The notes beneath the pieces were generated by a model. It did not search any database. It saw only the letters and a program-made list of their open reading frames with translations, and was not told the origin of the DNA. The position numbers were made by a program, and so were the translations under genes. From contig JASDFA010000006.1 in NCBI GenBank assembly GCA_035772735.1, positions 31,289,501 through 31,353,500 on the forward strand: DNA of 64,000 bases. The letters run 5' to 3'. The stretch comes from Datura wrightii (lineage: Eukaryota > Streptophyta > Magnoliopsida > Solanales > Solanaceae). This document shows positions 35,407-46,990 of this stretch, piece after piece (the stretch's first letter is position 1; the number at the start of each line of letters is the position of its first letter).

Positions 35407-36990
35407 TGTTTACGCCCAGCACACTCGCAAGCGTACGTGGTCATACAAGTAATACAGTGGCCCTTTTTTAGAGGGGGATGTCGAACCTATAAGGACTGGA
35501 CCAATTCAGCGATTATTCAAGTTCAAGTGTTGAAATTAACCTTCACAAGTATTGATTATAGAAATTTTTGATAAATTCTAATTAAGTCTAGGGGTGATCA
35601 CAAAATAATCGAGAAACAATACAAGAAGAAACTAGAGTTAAGGCCTAATAATCATGCAATGCTACAATTCACAATAATTCGAGTGTGAAAACTTCAGTTG
35701 TTGTCTCACATAATTAAAATTCTATGTTCATGGTATTTCGAGCCTCTAAACATGACAAATTAGTCTCATACCTACATCGTTGAGCGAGGATGTGACGTCC
35801 TAATTCTTGAGCAATTTAACTATGTGGATGTGGTTTACGGAGTTTGTGCCCTTGATTATGGACTTTCGTACCTCTAATTATTTAACAAGACTTAGTTTCA
35901 CAACTACTTCTACGAGCGGTGATGTGACAATTCTAAGTCAGTATCTAGATCATCCCGTTTTAATAACCATGCAAGGCAAATTAGGTATAATTTCTATCCT
36001 AACCGCGAATCCAATCGTAAAGATAAGAACTTGCACCCTATATTCTTATGTTCTAGCCTAGGGTTACTTTCTCGAGCTTTTCCCTAAGCTTAAAGAGTTT
36101 GTTTTCATGGTGATCAAGCACAAAAACAATAATGATAAAGAATGTAAGACAAAACAATAACTAAAACTCAACCCAATGAAGAATTCATGCAATTACAATC
36201 ATATTGTGTAGCCTCAATCCTAGAGGAAGGGTTTTAGCCACTCATGTTCGTACAAATACTCAAAAACATGATTCAAGCAAAGTACTTACAAGAATAGTTA
36301 AAAGAGAATGCAAAACAATGAACCCTAGGTAGAGTTATTCGCTTCTCCCTTCGCTTCTTTACGGTTTCTCAGAAATATTTCGTGATCCAATAATTTTAGG
36401 AGCTAAGGTTTTAATTTATACTAAGTAGGAAACTTTTAATTTTGGCCGGCCATGGAGCAGCCTCGTGCCACACTGCCATCGCAGCAGCAACTCCGTGGCA
36501 CGGACTAGTTGCACAGGTGCACTGGAAACCTCAGCAGTGGCATGTCATAGGTGCAGGCTGTGCACGATGCCTGGCGTGGCACGGACCTTCTCTCACGTGA
36601 CGCCCAGTGTGACACGGAAGTTGGCGCGCAACAGTGCCTAACGTGGCACGATGCCAACGCGCAGGGACATTGGATTGCCTCTTCTCCCACACATGGCATG
36701 AGCATGGCACAGCGCTGGGCGCGACACACTGCCTGGTGCGGCCAGCCTTTCCATGGCATGTACACTTGAAATCTTTTGCAATCTGATCCAAACTCCATTC
36801 CTTCGCTTCAACCATCATTATCTAGTCCCTCATATGAATTTTACACCTACAAAACAAGGATTAATCATGTTGATTAGTGAATACACTAAAATATTCAAAA
36901 TCACATGAGAATGTAATTAATTAAATTAACAAACTCGACTAAGTTAAGTTATAAAAATAGCACTTGGGCACGTAATTATGCCCAAGATCA
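35407..36990 (-). repeat. 3' LTR of the nested non-autonomous element
   Basis: In element orientation it begins TGATCTTGGGCATAATTACG at 36990 and ends GGCGTAAACA at 35407. It matches 41533-43112. A GC-rich segment with GTGGCACG-like words spans about 36470-36780. A purine tract, AGTGTGGGGTAG, precedes it on the minus strand (36991-37003). Confidence 0.9.
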
Positions 36991-38930
36991 CTACCCCACA
37001 CTTAAAGCTTTGTTCGTCCTCGAATAACTCTTTTACATCTCATGCACCCTAAGACTCACACATAGCTAATTGAAGCAATACAATTCAAGCTAAGGCTACA
37101 ACGATTGTTTGAGATGGCAAGTTAACAATAGAGCATGTAAGATTTAATCATTAAAATCAAATATAACTACGTAAAGACTTCCTATACTCAAGAATCGACT
37201 CTCAATCTCAACAAATGCATGTAAATTAACCAATTAAGAAATTCGACATGAATTTTATCCTTCATCAAACATGTGCCCTCACACAAGAGAGTTACCCATT
37301 TTCTCTCATATGATTTCAAATTATAACATGCATGGGTATATGAATAAGAAATGCTCTCACTCTTAAAAAGAATTCACATGCTACATGTATTGACCCATAA
37401 GATATCCTGCAGTGTTTTACTCCACTAATTTAGGAATGTTTGCATGTAAGATCAAGTAGGACTTAGTGAATTGTAATGTAAGCTAAGAGATGGGTAGCTA
37501 CTATTATGGCCAGTAATAGTGACTATCTTCCCTAAGCACTTTAAATCCATCACACTTTCATTAGGAATTTCCATCCTCTTACTTCACCTTATTCTTTTCT
37601 CTCCCATTTTTTCTTTTGTTTCCTATCTCATTAGGCACATGTAAGATGTTAGTAAGGAGTACTTAAGCAATTTTCTTTTTCTCTTTTTTCTTTTTTTACT
37701 TCCTACTAACTCCTATTCATTTTTAAACAAGTGCACCTCTAGTCTTTTCTTTAACTCCCGCAACTACTCTTTTCTTCCTTCTTCCCACTCCTCACTCCTT
37801 AACTCTCTTTTTCATTTTCACTTATGCGCTTAGGAGTTTTGGATCAAATTCAAGGCCATTAAAAAGAAGGATTAAGCTCATTTTTTGGCTAGAAAAGAAT
37901 AGGTTAAAGGCTCAATGGGGCTAACTAGGATCAGACATTCAAGGTAGGTAAAATAAGGGATAAAAATTAAGCTCATTCAAAGAAATGCCTAAATCATCTC
38001 CTACAATCTACATCTCTCATTTTGTCCTGTATACACACCAGGCAAGTTCTAGACACTACACAATAGCATGGAATATTCAAAATCCTTACACTCATAGTAC
38101 ATGCTCAATTCTAAACAAATTCAGCAGACTCTTAACTCAGCTAATCACAAGAATGCAAAATTCAGCTTTAAGCACATCGAGTCACATTCAAGAGCCTAGG
38201 TGTCTCAAACAAAGTTATACATCTGCTAACATGCTTCAAAATTAACAACACTTGCATATTACAATCATATATAGCACATAACAAGAACATCAAGCCATCA
38301 ATCAGCTAAGGGTTCAAAAAAAAAACCTATTGACTAATTTTCCCTCAAGACGGTCGTCATCCATCCATCGTCAGAAAAAGTCCCTAACTATGACTAAAAA
38401 CAACTATCTCCAGACAATTAAAAATTTTGTTCATCGGTTCAAAGTGCCCCCCATCGGAAAAGAACCGAAAATAAAACCTAATAGGTGGGTGAATTATGCT
38501 CAACTCAATTTTTTAATCAAATAATACCATACAAAGCACTAATTTCACCTGAATTCATTAAGCACAAAATTTTAAAATTTCTCTCACCCCATACTTAAAA
38601 TATGCTATGTCCGCAAAGCATCAAATTAGAATACAAAAAGAGTGAGAAATACTCCCTGAGGCCTCTAGGCCTAGCTAACAACATATTTTCTTTTGTTTTT
38701 GCACAAGTGGGTTATCGACCCCAAACTCATCTTCTTCCAAGATCTTTAGCTTCCTCTTCGAAGGGTACTTAGACTTCCCCTCACTTTGTACTTAATTCAT
38801 CACCAAAAACACAACAAAGTGAAAATTAACAAAATCAAAACAAAAAAGAAAATAAAATTGTACCTGTGGCACCCTTAGGTTGCCTCCCAAGCAGCGCCTG
38901 ATTTTACGTCGCGGCACGATGTGGACTATC
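36991..38930 (-). other. Non-coding 3' interior of the nested element
   Basis: About 1.9 kb between the protease and the PPT holds no recognisable protein on either strand. Near 38870-38930, on the minus strand, a short GC-richer block containing GCCGCGACGT and GCTTGGGAGGCAACC follows the protease. The same kind of block recurs after gag in Solanaceae elements as I recall them, without a known role. Confidence 0.6.
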
Positions 38931-38934
38931 CATC

Positions 38935-39864
38935 TTAGGACATCCTTAAACCAGTGTTCCCTTTCGAGAACCATCTTCTTCTCTTTTTATTTTTCGAGGG
39001 AACAACCTCCACACTATCCCTCTCCTTTTCTAACTTCTTCTCTAACTTAAGCCCTCCATCAGATTCGAGCTGAAATGTGATCATCTCCTGCGGCTGTGGA
39101 CCTATGGAATCTGCCACCCCACACTTAGCCTCTGACAACACACTGACCTTACAAAGGTCTCTGTAGTATTTGGGTGGGTTGATCTTTTGGTAAACTCGGA
39201 AGAGCTCTTCTTTATCATCGACCCTCATTTTAAGGGTCTCTGCTCTTATATTTATAATTGCTCCTCCAGTAGCCAAGAATGGTCGTTCCAAGATCAGAGG
39301 TACCTTATCATCAACTTTAAAATCAAGTATGATGAAATCAGCGGGTATAATGAACTTACCCACTTTGATGAGAAGATCCTCAATTATTTCATCTGGTGCC
39401 ACTTGGGACTTGTCTGCCAGCTACAGAATCACTCTAGTTGGCCTCAGCTGATCCAACCCCAAGGTGTTAATCAAAGATAGGGGCATTATATTTATTGTTG
39501 CCCCTAAGTCACATAGAGCTCTTAGCACTTCAACTTTACCAATTTGTATGGAGAGGGTAAAATTTCCTGGGTCTTTGAGCTTTTTCGGTATCTTGCTTAT
39601 TACCCTGTAGCTGCACACCTCAGTCAGTGCCACAGTTTGAACATCCACCAATCTGACTTTGTTGGCCACCACATCTTTCAAGTACTTAGCATACGTGGGC
39701 ATTCCCTGCAAAACATCAAGTAAGGGCAAATTTATGTGAAGTTCTTTGAAAATATAAAAGAATTTTTTAAAGCATTCTTCCTCCTTGCTCTTCTTAAGTC
39801 TTTGCGGGAATGGTGGGGGTGGTCTCTGTGCTGGCTGTAATAATGATTGTGCATTGTATTTCAC
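38935..39864 (-). pseudogene. Aspartic protease region of the nested element
   Basis: Upstream, RPPPPFPQRLKKSKEEECFK and FKELHINLPLLDVLQGMPTY are typical of Athila-like polyproteins. The protease active site reads ALCDLGATINIMPLSLINTL, where D-x-G-A is the catalytic loop. After a stop near 39421 the fold continues with PADFIILDFKVDDKVPLILE and RPFLATGGAIINI. Only a few changes separate it from an open frame, so the gag-protease part decayed late or was selected. Confidence 0.88.
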
Positions 39865-39918
39865 ATGACTCTGATTATCTTCCTTGTCAGTAGATGGACC
39901 CTGTCTGACCAGCTCCGG

Positions 39919-41520
39919 CTACACCTCATTCCTCTTTTCCTTTGGTGGTGCATCAGCCAATTTCTTGCCACTCCTTAGACTGATGGCATTGACCTGTCGG
40001 GGGTTTGTATATGTGTCTCTGGGCAACCCTCCCTGAGGTCTGGTGTGCTGAGAAGTTGCTAATTGACCCATCTGCTTCTCTAGATTGTGGGTGGCCAACT
40101 GCTGATTTTTCAAATCTGAAGCCATCCGTGCCTGATTCTCTACCAATTGGGTTTGAGTCGCCATAATCTTTTGCAACATCTCCTCAATGTTGCTGCTACT
40201 CAACAGACTATGTTCTGCCTTTTCTTATACTGATACTACTATTTCTAAGGCTGCTAGTAGCTTTGACTCTAATTTCCGCCCCAAGAGAAATTTGGGTAGC
40301 TCTGCCAATTCTTATTGTAGGTGTTCCCATAGGTCTGATTATTTCTTTGAACATTTCCTACAAAATTCACCGATTCAGGATTGGCCCCATAAGATTCTGC
40401 ATTGTGTCTATTATTGCCACATATTTCACACTAACTAGGAGCCTTCTGAATTGCATTCACCTATCCCTGCGGTTGGTTCATACTCAATTTGTTGAATTGA
40501 GTCATCATCTGATGCTGAAATGATGCTAGATGTGTCGCCAAGGCATTGACTCTATCCACCTCTATCATCCCTGCTGCTCTCTTACCTGTCCCACTCGATG
40601 ATTCATTGTGCCACTCTAGATTTCCTTGAGCAATCCTATTCAACAAAGCATACAACTTATCATATGTCTTTTTCAGTACTTGCCCACCCGATGCAGAGTC
40701 TAGTAAGATTTTGGTGTGTGGGTCTAGACTTTCCACAAAGGTATGGGCTAACATTTCATTGGACTGCTGGTGATGGGGGCAGTCTCTCAACAATGACTTG
40801 AATCTTTCCCAAGCCAAGTATAAGTTCTCCTCCAGCCTCTGCTTAAAGCTTAATATCTCACTTCCGAGCTTGGCAGTCTTGCCTGAAGGGAAAAATCTGA
40901 TGAGGAACTTCCTTGCTAAGTCGTCCCAAGAAATTATGGAATTATGTGGCTCAGCCTTCAACCACCTCTTTGCCTCTCCCAACAATGAAAATGGAAAGAG
41001 TGCGAGTCAGACATAATCAGTTGACACTCCGGTGGGGACGAAAGTGTCACTGATCTCCAAAAAATTCTGTAAGTGTTGTTGTGGGTCCTCATGAGTCATC
41101 CCAGTGAACTGACCACTCAAATCTAACAGCTACACCATGTTTTGTTTAAGCTTAAAGTTCCCTCCGGGCTCCGGTTTTTGAATATTAGAGGTCACATTCG
41201 TCGCTAGTGGGATTGCCACTTTGCGAACTGGTCGAGCTGCCATTTGATCAAGTAACAACTCTGCTTGCCCAACTAGTGGATGTTGTTGCAACTGCTCTTG
41301 CAATGTTTTCAACTTTTGCTCTGAGCTTCCCTCCTGAGCAAATGTAGTTGGCGTTCAGGTTCCACCAATGGTTCCACCAGCTCCTTATTCCTTGCCAGTT
41401 CTGGAAGGACAACCTGTTACCTGCAATATAGCAGACTAAGACCAAGTTTTTCAACACTTAAGGAAATTAAAAATCACAACAATAGAAAAATTCACTAAAC
41501 TTCGCCAGTCCCCAATAATG
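39919..41520 (-). pseudogene. Gag of the nested non-autonomous element
   Basis: The capsid-like part (40985-40461) reads LGEAKRWLKAEPHNSIISWD, ARKFLIRFFPSGKTAKLGSE, SFKQRLEENLYLAWERFKSL and LRDCPHHQQSNEML, a retrotransposon Gag of the Athila group. The start of the protein (to 41457) is broken. The downstream part (40203-39919) is Gln-rich with NLEKQMGQLATSQHTRPQG and NAISLRSGKKL. A CCHC knuckle region near 40380-40450 is degraded. Gag here could only act with enzymes from another element. Confidence 0.87.
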
Positions 41521-41526
41521 GCGCCA
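41509..41526 (-). other. Primer binding site (tRNA-Asp type) of the nested element
   Basis: On the minus strand TGGCGCCATTATTGGGGA follows the 5' LTR. It differs at a few positions from the Athila PBS TGGCGCCGTTGCCGGGGA, complementary to tRNA-Asp. Confidence 0.8.
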
Positions 41527-41532
41527 AAAACT

Positions 41533-43112
41533 TATTTGCACCTGGCGCACTCACAAGCGTACGCAGTCGTACAAGTAATATAATGGCCCTTTTTCAGAGT
41601 GGAATGTTGAACCCTCAGGGATTAGACCAATTCAACGATTATTCAAGTTCAAGTATTAAAATTAGCCTTCACAAGTGTTGATTATAGAACTTTTCGGTAA
41701 ATTCTAATTAAGTCTAGGGGTGATCACAAAATAATCAAGAAACAATACAAGAAGCAACTAGAGTTAAGGCCCAATAATCATGCAATGCTAGAATTCACAA
41801 TGGTTCGAGTGTGAAAACTTTAGTTGTTCTCTCATATAATTAAAATGCTATGTTCATGGTCTTTCGAGTCTCTAAACACGACAAATTAGTCTCACACCTA
41901 CATCGTTGAGAGGGGATGTGACGTCCTAATTCGTGAGTAATTTAACTACGTGGATGTTGTTTATGGAGTTTGTGCCCTTGATTATGGACTTTCATACCTC
42001 TAATCATTTAACCGGACTTAGTTTTAAACTACTTCTACGAGCGGTGATGTGATAATTCTAAGTCGGTGTCTAGCTCATCCCATTTTAATAACCAAGAAAG
42101 GCAAATTAGGTATAATTTCTATCCTAACCGCGAATTCTACCATAAAGATAAGAACTTGCTCCCTACATTCTTATGTTCTAGTCTAAGGTTACTTTTTCAA
42201 ACTTTTACCTAAGCTTAACGAGTTTGTTTTCATAGTGATCAAGCACAAAAATAATAATAATAAAGAATGTAAGACAAAACAACAACTAAAAACTCAACCC
42301 AATAAAGAATTCATGCAATTACAATCATATTACGTAGCCTCAACCTTGAGGAAGGGTTTTAGCCACTCATGTTCGTACAAATACTCAAAAACATGATTCA
42401 AGCAAAGTACTTAAAAGAATAGTTAAAAGAGAATGCAAAACAATGAACCCTCGGTAGAGTTATTCACTTCTCCCTTCGCTTCTTTACGGTTTCTCAGAAA
42501 TATTTTATGATCCAATAATTTCAGGAGCAAAGGTTTTAATTTATACTAAGTAGGAAAATTTCAATTTTGGCCGGCCATGGACCAGCCCTGTGCCATGTTT
42601 CCCATCTCACAACAACAGCTCCGTGGCACGGACTGGTTGTACAGGTGCACTGGAAACCTCGGCAGTGGCATGTCATAGGCGCTGGTTGTGCGCGATGCCC
42701 CGCGTGGCACGACCCTTCTCTCGCGCGACGCCCAGCGTGACATGGAAGCTGGCATCGCGCCAACGCGCTGGCACACTGGATTCACTCTTCTCCCATGCAT
42801 GGCATGAGCGTGGCACAGCATTGGGCGCGGCACAGGCACAGCGTGGCATGCTTCCTTCCGCGGCCAGCCTTGCCATGGCATGTAAACTTGCAATCTTTTG
42901 CAATCCGATCCAAAATCCATTCCTTCACTTCAACCATCAATATTTAGTCCCTCATATGAATTTTACACCTACAAAACAAGGACTAATCATGTTGGTTAGT
43001 GCATACACTAAAATATTCAAAATCACATGAGAATGTAATTAATTAAATTGACAAACTCAACTAAATTAAGTTATAAAAATAACACTTGGGCACGTAATTA
43101 TGTCCAAGATCA
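41533..43112 (-). repeat. 5' LTR of the nested non-autonomous element
   Basis: It starts TGATCTTGGACATAATTACG at 43112 on the minus strand and ends GGTGCAAATA at 41533. It aligns along its length with the 3' LTR at 35407-36990. Confidence 0.9.
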
Positions 43113-44320
43113 CTGTCCTGCCAGTCCCGATTACCCTGACGTCTGGCTGGACAATCTCTCATCATATGACCCTCTTGTCCACAGGTATAACAAGCAGTAG
43201 AACCGTACCTGCACGTCCCAAAATGACATCGATTGCAAATGGTACAACGTGGTACAGTGGACCTACTCTGATTTGATCCCTTTTGCAACTGGGAGCCTGA
43301 TGCTCACGAGCTCTTTCCAGGTCCTGACTGTCCCCGACGGTATGATCTACCACCCTGCTGCTGCGGAGGTGGGGGTCTACATGGCCTGCCTGATATTCGC
43401 GGCCTAGGTCCGCCCTTGAATTCTTTCTGCATGTCAGTGGGTCTGGCCCTCTGACACTGCTCCTGATTTGCCCTTTCTATTTCTCGTTGTCGTTGCCTAA
43501 TCCCTTCAATATTCTGAGCAAAAGCCTAAATACGGGCAATGTCCATATCCTCCCATAAGGTAGCTGTAATGCAAGTTTCCACATACTCTAGGAGCAGCCC
43601 CATACTAAACCGATGTACCATAGGTGGCATGGTATCCACAAAGGCTGGCGTATATCTGGCTAAAGAGTTAAACCTCATTGCATACTCCCGAACACTCATC
43701 GAACCCTGTTTTAGGTGCAAAAACTGATCCACCCGGGACTTTCAAATTTCTCGCGGCAAGTAATGATCTATGAAGACCTCTGAAAAACTAGACCAAGTTA
43801 GAGGGGGTACGACTCTGCCTCGGTACCTTTCCCAATTTTCATACCACAACACCGCTATGTCCCATAACCGAAATACTGCTAACTCGACTAACTCTGCGGA
43901 CATAGCATGCATCACTCTAAAGATCCACTGTAACTAATCTAGAAAGTCCTGAGGGTCCTCTCCATGGTCCGTCCCCATGAATTGCAGAGAGATCAGGGCA
44001 AGAAACTCTTGGACTCTCGAACTTCTAGGTCCTCCAGTAGATTCAGGGGCAATTGGTACCACTGGCTGGCGCTGAGCGACCATTATCTGAGTCAACATGT
44101 AAACAACACTCCTGACCTCTTGATCCATGGTATCGGTATAGGGACTGCTGGGGGTGGTGCTGACATGTCTGCTGCTCTAGGGGGCTCCTGGCGTGGCGGA
44201 GAATGTTGGGAAATCTGGGATAAAGTCTCCCTATCACCCTCAGATCGGGTCGGCTCTGTAGCACTCTGCTAGTGCCTTCTCCTGCCACGACATCCAGCTC
44301 CCGACCAGTCGTGATCTATC
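43113..44320 (-). pseudogene. Gag of gypsy element 3
   Basis: Motifs on the minus strand: SRVQEFLALISLQFMGTDHG, EDPQDFLD, then after stops and frameshifts QFLHLKQGSMSVREYAMRFN, SLARYTPAFVDTMPPMVHRF and a CCHC knuckle CYTCGQEGHMMRDCPARRQG. It ends at NRDWQD, where the nested element begins; the frame continues in the protease linker at 35400. The N-terminal 100 residues are hard to follow. Confidence 0.85.
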
Positions 44321-44525
44321 GTGCGTCAGACATATCCTATGAAAATAAGCAGAATGATGTAAGCTTAGGGAGTTACCATATACAACATAGCTTTATACCA
44401 TGACTGGAGAAGAAAGGAGGGTAGCCACGTTATTATGCCTCGTAGCTTTCTGCTTATAGAATGTGGTGCACAACATACCCATAGGCAAGACTCTACTTGA
44501 CTCGACCTGCAGACTCCCTGGAATA
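44321..44525 (-). other. Leader of gypsy element 3
   Basis: Non-coding sequence between the PBS and Gag, as usual for gypsy elements. It resembles the leaders after the PBS in elements 1 and 2, with the CGCGCCACACTTATGATGA-like segment replaced. Confidence 0.4.
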
Positions 44526-44543
44526 GGACCTGCTCTAATACCA
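44526..44543 (-). other. Primer binding site of gypsy element 3
   Basis: On the minus strand TGGTATTAGAGCAGGTCC stands next to the 5' LTR. It differs by one base from the initiator-Met core TGGTATCAGAGC. Confidence 0.85.
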
Positions 44544-44547
44544 AGTT

Positions 44548-46617
44548 TTTAATGCCCCACCTTAGGAGGCATGACTGGCACCTAATGTCATACTGGGATC
44601 TGAACTGACCTTGCTGGGCTTATGCACCTCTAGTGCATACCAACAATTCAAATCAAGAAAACAACGAGCTATATCTCAACTGTAAACACAGCCTCAAGAC
44701 GACAAGGCCGCCTGCAAAATAGAACAATAAAGCAACAACATGGATAATAAAGAGATCCTATACGGGCTGACAAGACTACCGTGCTGTCTAGTTACAGCAA
44801 AATGAAAACATGCGATCATATTCACACTAATACCAATAAGGCTGCTAACTAATTAGCTAAACTAGGTCCCACATGACCAATATACACAAAATAAGACATA
44901 CATAGGCCCCACGCAGTCAACAACAACCAACAACAGAGAAACTGTAGCCTGCAAACCTATAGGAGTGGAATAATGGTCGGGACAGGACCCCGACCTACCC
45001 AAAAGTTGTACAATAAAAGAATAAACCTTCTCTAACTATTAACTCCGAAGAAAAGGAGCTGGCTGGACTGCTGACTCTAGCTGGCAGCTAGGAAGGTCCT
45101 GAAACACGTCTATCCGCACCTACAGGCAAGTAATTAAAATGACTGAATAATAATGATAATAGAACTGAAAATGATCAATAGAAATGATAAGAGTTATAAC
45201 CTGAATAGCCCCACAACCTGTCGTATAACTAACAAGTAAGTAACACAAACAAGAATCTTATCTAGCCCCCATAAGCCTGGAAGGTACAACCAAAGCCGAA
45301 TAACCCGTTCGGGGCCCCTATAAGCCCTGGAGAGTACACTTCAATCTATATACCTTTAGCATGGTCAATAAGAGTCAACATGTAACAAATAGCAAACCTA
45401 CTTGGGCTCCGGGTCTGCAACTGAGCCCGCTGGGTTCCTGTAGCTGTGTTTGGCCCTATGGGCTCCTGTAACTGCACCCTGGGCACCCAAGGCTCGATGG
45501 AGGGTTAGTGATTCCGATACGATATAAAAATAGAAGCTCATTTGTGGATGGACTGTAATATGGCACTTGGGCCTGAATATAGTCCCATCGTACAACATAT
45601 AACTTCTTTGAGAGATCTATATAGTGCCATAGACGATGAAACAACTAGTAACCCTGGGGTTGGTCGACAGAAGGATATATAGGGTAGGGTCAGTCCCAAC
45701 CTCAATAATAAACACTAATATCAACCAATGGTAGCAGCTAATTATAACATACATTCTTATGACTTTCTTACTGGGACGTAAGTCGTATTATTATATGACA
45801 GGAATAACTTGCCGAAGGGATTAGCTTTAACATACCTCAAATGTCGATTCTTGTCTATCCGATTAGTTCCAACTTTTAGGTGGCGATTTCACTCGATTAC
45901 AACCCATACACTGAGAGGATAGGGCTATTTTCAATACTAAGACTTGGCAAATAACGATATCTTTCGATAATAATATTAACTAATATTCAACTCTATTTAA
46001 CTCAGCCAAAAACTCATAATTCCTTGAGAGTTTAGAAGGGAGAAATGCTTATCTATTGTCTGTGGTCATTTAAGACTCAATTTGGAGTAATTCTGATAAC
46101 CTTTACTCGGAGGGGTTCCGGTACACCGAGCGAATTTTCAAGAAATAACTCCGCAGAGATGCTTCTCCTAGGTCTACAACTTTTTATCCAAGGTGAATTT
46201 GCGTTTAGATGGAGTTTAGCAGCATAATTTAACGAAAAATGAAAGAAAAGTAGAGGAAACCCTTCGTGCTCTTCGAGTTCTGACTTGGGGAAATATTGAT
46301 ATGATTTAACTTGAACTTAAATTGTATATATAGGTGAGGGGTCGGGGGGGCGCCGCATGGGCCATCGCGCCATAGGGCTGCCGCGTTGCGCTGCCCACTG
46401 CGCTTAGTGGCTGCCGCGTCGCGCAGGCCATCGCGCAGCAGGGCTTCCACGTCTCACAAGCCCTCGCGGCCTGGCCTCGTCCGACCATGCTAACCCACTC
46501 GATGATGTCGTCGCTCGTCCTGCTACTGAGGCTTCTCCCGCGTGCTTCATGCTCTCACTGCTCACCGCAAGCTCACGCGCGCGCACACTAGCCGCTAACA
46601 TCTTACGGGGTGTAACA
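44548..46617 (-). repeat. 5' LTR of gypsy element 3
   Basis: It starts TGTTACACCCCGTAAGATG at 46617 on the minus strand, matching the 3' LTR at 29503-31589. It lacks about 40 bases near 45128 that the partner has. The GC-rich segment lies at 46350-46580. Confidence 0.9.
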
Positions 46618-46622
46618 TATTT

Positions 46623-46985
46623 AATCAAATTAGTTAGAAAAAGGGGAAAATTAGGGTCATTAATTTTCTTTATGAAGGCATTTTATATAGTTTTTCCTTT
46701 TTTAAATTGTTCATTTGATGTTCAATATTTGTAGGGTCCATTTAAGAAGAAATGATATGAGGTTAAAATATATATTTTAATGATTATTTATTTTATATTT
46801 TAATTCTTAATTATATTTTAAGTATTAATTGTATTATTTTAATTCAAAATATTATATTTTATTATGTAAAAATAAGACCCGATGAATATAAAGAAATTTA
46901 AAGCAAAAACAAATAAAGAATGAAAAATGTATTTAAAAAAATTAAACGGACAGCTCAATTAAAAAATATATAGTAATACACATAA
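46623..46985. other. A+T-rich stretch without a gene
   Basis: It continues the A+T-rich sequence found left of element 3. No coding pattern seen. Confidence 0.6.
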
Positions 46986-46990
46986 ACACA

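Larger units (their letters stand above)
35407..43112 (-). mobile_element. Non-autonomous Athila-like gypsy element (gag-protease only)
   Basis: Two LTRs of about 1.58 kb flank a 4.5-kb interior on the minus strand. The PBS matches the tRNA-Asp type used by Athila-group elements. The interior codes only for Gag and an aspartic protease; no reverse transcriptase, RNase H or integrase motif is present on either strand. The TSD is CTATC (35402-35406) and CTGTC (43113-43117), one mismatch. It is nested in gypsy element 3 between Gag and protease. Confidence 0.88.
29503..46617 (-). mobile_element. Ty3/gypsy (Tekay-like) LTR retrotransposon 3
   Basis: LTRs of about 2.1 kb flank minus-strand gag-pol. 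The TSD is TATTT (29498-29502 and 46618-46622). The 5' LTR is on the right. The span includes a 7.7-kb nested element (35407-43112); without it the element is about 9.4 kb. Its protein motifs are Tekay-like but clearly distinct from elements 1 and 2, while its LTR is related to the solo LTR at 9556-12123. Confidence 0.92.

Noticed and set aside
35807..36061. 84-codon open frame in the nested element LTR
   Set aside because: The other LTR copy breaks it, and it shows no family motif.
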